64,000 nt of DNA from assembly GCA_963667005.1 (NCBI GenBank), contig OY762937.1, positions 1,736,001 to 1,800,000 of the forward strand, in the 5' to 3' direction. Under the pieces are notes generated by a model, which ran no database searches, was not told the DNA's origin, and was given only the letters and a program-made list of their open reading frames with translations. Below, in pieces: positions 62,314-64,000 of the stretch. The position numbers and the translations under genes were made by a program. This stretch comes from G963662605 sp963667005. Lineage in GTDB: Bacteria > Bacteroidota > Ignavibacteria > Ignavibacteriales > Ignavibacteriaceae. How positions within the stretch are numbered: position 1 is the first letter of the stretch; each line of letters begins with the position of its first letter.

Positions 62314-63423
62314 ATGTTATACTATCTTTTTGAATATATACAGAAGAATTTTGCACCCCCGGGATTCGGGATGTTCAAATATATTACGTTTAGATCGGCC
62401 TTGGCCGCTATTACTGCATTGGTAATTTGTTTTTACTTCGGTCCTAAAATCATTAAGCTGCTCCAGAAGATGCAGATTGGTGAAGCAAAGAAAATTGACG
62501 GTCCTAAAAGCCACTGGTCAAAAGCTGGAACGCCGACGATGGGCGGAATTATTGTTCTCATATCGGTCTTTGTTCCGGTTTTGCTCTGGTGCGATATTAA
62601 AAGTACCTATATCATTGTTATACTTCTGGGAGTTCTTGTTCTTGGCGGTGTTGGATTCCTGGACGATTATTTGAAAGTTATTAAAAGATATCCTAACGGC
62701 TTGATTGCTCGCTATAAATTGCTTGGTCAAGTTGTGGTAGGACTCGGTGTTGGTATCGTTGTTTATTTCTCAAAGGATTTCGGCGGCTATAACACCCTGA
62801 CCACAATTCCGTTTGTGAAAGAGTTCAATCTTGACTTCTCTTATCTATACATACCGGTCATTGTATTCATCGTAACAGCGACCTCAAACGCGGTGAATCT
62901 GACTGACGGACTTGACGGGTTAGCTATCGGATTGGTTACCATTGCAATGCTGACCATGGCACTGTTAAGCTATTTGAGTGGTAATGCAATTTACGCCCAT
63001 TACCTGAGTATACCGTTTCTTCCGGGTTCGGGAGAACTAACGGTGTTCGTTGCCGCGATGGTCGGTGCAGGTCTCGGATTCTTGTGGTTTAATTCGTATC
63101 CGGCACAGGTATTTATGGGTGATACCGGATCACTTGCTTTAGGCGGTGCGTTCGGAATATTATCTATTCTTATAAAGAAAGAACTCTTTATCCCTATTCT
63201 GGGCGGAGTTTTCTTCATGGAAACAATTTCCGTGATTATGCAGAGAGTTTATTTCAAGTACACGAAAAAGAAATACGGTGAGGGCAGGAGAATCTTTAAG
63301 ATGGCTCCGGTACACCACCACTTCGAGCTTGCCGGGTGGCAGGAGCCGAAGATCGTCATGAGATTTTATATTATCGGGATTATACTGGCAATAATCAGTC
63401 TCGCTTCTTTCAAGATAAGGTGA
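62314..63423 (+). CDS. mraY: Phospho-N-acetylmuramoyl-pentapeptide transferase MraY
   Basis: 369 aa, about ten membrane segments. Makes lipid I from UDP-MurNAc-pentapeptide and undecaprenyl phosphate. Visible motifs: KSHWSKAGTPTMGGI, GFLDDYLKV (the DD pair), NAVNLTDGLDGLAIG, FMGDTGSLALGG and the C-terminal APVHHHFELAGWQE. Start ATG 62314 follows murF by 2 bases. Its stop is 3 bases before murD. Confidence 0.97.
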   Translation: MLYYLFEYIQKNFAPPGFGMFKYITFRSALAAITALVICFYFGPKIIKLLQKMQIGEAKKIDGPKSHWSKAGTPTMGGIIVLISVFVPVLLWCDIKSTYIIVILLGVLVLGGVGFLDDYLKVIKRYPNGLIARYKLLGQVVVGLGVGIVVYFSKDFGGYNTLTTIPFVKEFNLDFSYLYIPVIVFIVTATSNAVNLTDGLDGLAIGLVTIAMLTMALLSYLSGNAIYAHYLSIPFLPGSGELTVFVAAMVGAGLGFLWFNSYPAQVFMGDTGSLALGGAFGILSILIKKELFIPILGGVFFMETISVIMQRVYFKYTKKKYGEGRRIFKMAPVHHHFELAGWQEPKIVMRFYIIGIILAIISLASFKIR

Positions 63424-63426
63424 TTT

Positions 63427-64000
63427 GTGTTAACTAAAGAATTTTTTCAATCGGTTCGGGATCGCAAGGTAACCATACTGGGCGCAGAGCGCAGCGGTAT
63501 CGGTGCAGCTAAGCTTGTGAAAAAGCTTGGCGGTATCCCGTTTGTCAGTGACTTCGCAAGCGCTGAAAAACTTCAGGAGCAAATTACCGTCCTGCAGGCC
63601 GAACAAATTGAATTTGAGACCGGCGGGCATACTGAAAAAGTATTTAACACTGACTTTATAATTATCAGTCCCGGTGTGCCATCAAACGCTCCGGTAGTAA
63701 AAGAATTGAAAAACCGCAATATTCCTATCATCAGTGAATTGGAATTTGCTGCATTGTTCTGCAAAGGTACGATCATTGCTATTACCGGCACAAACGGCAA
63801 GAGTACAACAACAACCTTGATAGACCATTTGTTGAAGACTGCCGGTTTATCTTCGGTAATGGCAGGGAATATAGGCCTTGCATTTTCAGAAGTTGTGTCG
63901 GATGTACCTGCTGACGGATTTGTTTCTCTTGAGGTTTCCAGTTTTCAATTGGATCATGTAATGTTCTTTAAGCCCCGGGCGGCAATGATTCTGAATATTA
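63427..64000 (+). CDS. murD: UDP-N-acetylmuramoylalanine--D-glutamate ligase MurD (5' part)
   Basis: 191 codons in the window with no stop; the gene runs past the edge. GTG 63427 lies 3 bases after the mraY stop. The N-terminal Rossmann domain starts RKVTILGAERSGIGAAKLVKKLG, SPGVPSNAPVV is typical of MurD, and the P-loop is ITGTNGKSTTT followed by the MAGNIGLAF and LEVSSFQLD motifs. It adds D-glutamate to UDP-MurNAc-L-Ala. It continues the dcw operon; in related clusters ftsW, murG and murC usually follow. Confidence 0.95.
   Translation, partial: MLTKEFFQSVRDRKVTILGAERSGIGAAKLVKKLGGIPFVSDFASAEKLQEQITVLQAEQIEFETGGHTEKVFNTDFIIISPGVPSNAPVVKELKNRNIPIISELEFAALFCKGTIIAITGTNGKSTTTTLIDHLLKTAGLSSVMAGNIGLAFSEVVSDVPADGFVSLEVSSFQLDHVMFFKPRAAMILNI

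Overview
The window looks like chromosome of a Gram-negative bacterium of the Bacteroidota/Ignavibacteria side of the FCB group. Four proteins (12487-18555, 24997-25797, 25823-27778, 35073-37610) end in the type IX secretion sorting domain with the NYPNPFN(P) signature that is frequent in Ignavibacteria. There is an LptD-type outer-membrane assembly protein, a DAP-type MurE, a PPi-type phosphofructokinase and a 2-oxoacid:ferredoxin oxidoreductase. The lineage is an inference from these gene families; there is no rRNA here to test it.

Layout. 1-3153: heat-shock operon hrcA-grpE-dnaJ (minus strand) followed by a truncated ComEA-like gene. 3493-8836: rnr followed by a large metalloprotease/beta-propeller/barrel protein. 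8969-9042: an unusual tRNA-His. 9365-12283: two LytS-type kinases (the second degenerate) and a LytTR regulator. 12487-18555: a 2022-residue secreted pectin-degrading enzyme with CE12-like and CE8 domains. 18816-22984: PPi-PFK and a UvrD/PcrA helicase, with a transposase-free inverted-repeat element between them. 23195-24994: MarR, nitroreductase, pirin. 24997-27778: two secreted proteins (M1 aminopeptidase and a CxCH-containing protein). 27968-28300: tRNA-Gly, tRNA-Cys and a possible tRNA remnant. 28579-31285: a 0.6-kb direct repeat, each copy with a small TonB_C gene, flanking a lone sugar amidotransferase. 31686-37610: AmrS-like radical SAM protein, SPFH protein, ArsC/Spx-like protein, DUF1684 lipoprotein, DUF3160 secreted protein. 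37843-38586: FluC fluoride channel plus DUF190. 38829-44347: KorAB, DHH phosphoesterase, PepA. 44349-46925: LptD. 47246-55073: HflX, glycosyltransferase, TerB-like protein, YgjP-like protein, CysS and a TonB-receptor-like barrel. 55754-64000: the division/cell-wall cluster mraZ-rsmH-ftsL-ftsI-murE-murF-mraY-murD, cut by the window end.

Most genes are ordinary housekeeping or envelope genes. The unusual content is (1) a tRNA-His lacking the G-1:C73 identity pair, (2) a LytS-like pseudokinase inserted in a LytS-LytTR operon, (3) a run of DnaA-box matches spaced exactly 12 bp apart just before the cell-wall cluster, (4) several families of small hairpin-ended intergenic elements, two of which occur twice with conserved architecture and, in one case, compensatory arm changes, and (5) the duplicated TonB_C segment bracketing the amidotransferase. 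No complete transposase, CRISPR array, rRNA or phage gene was seen.
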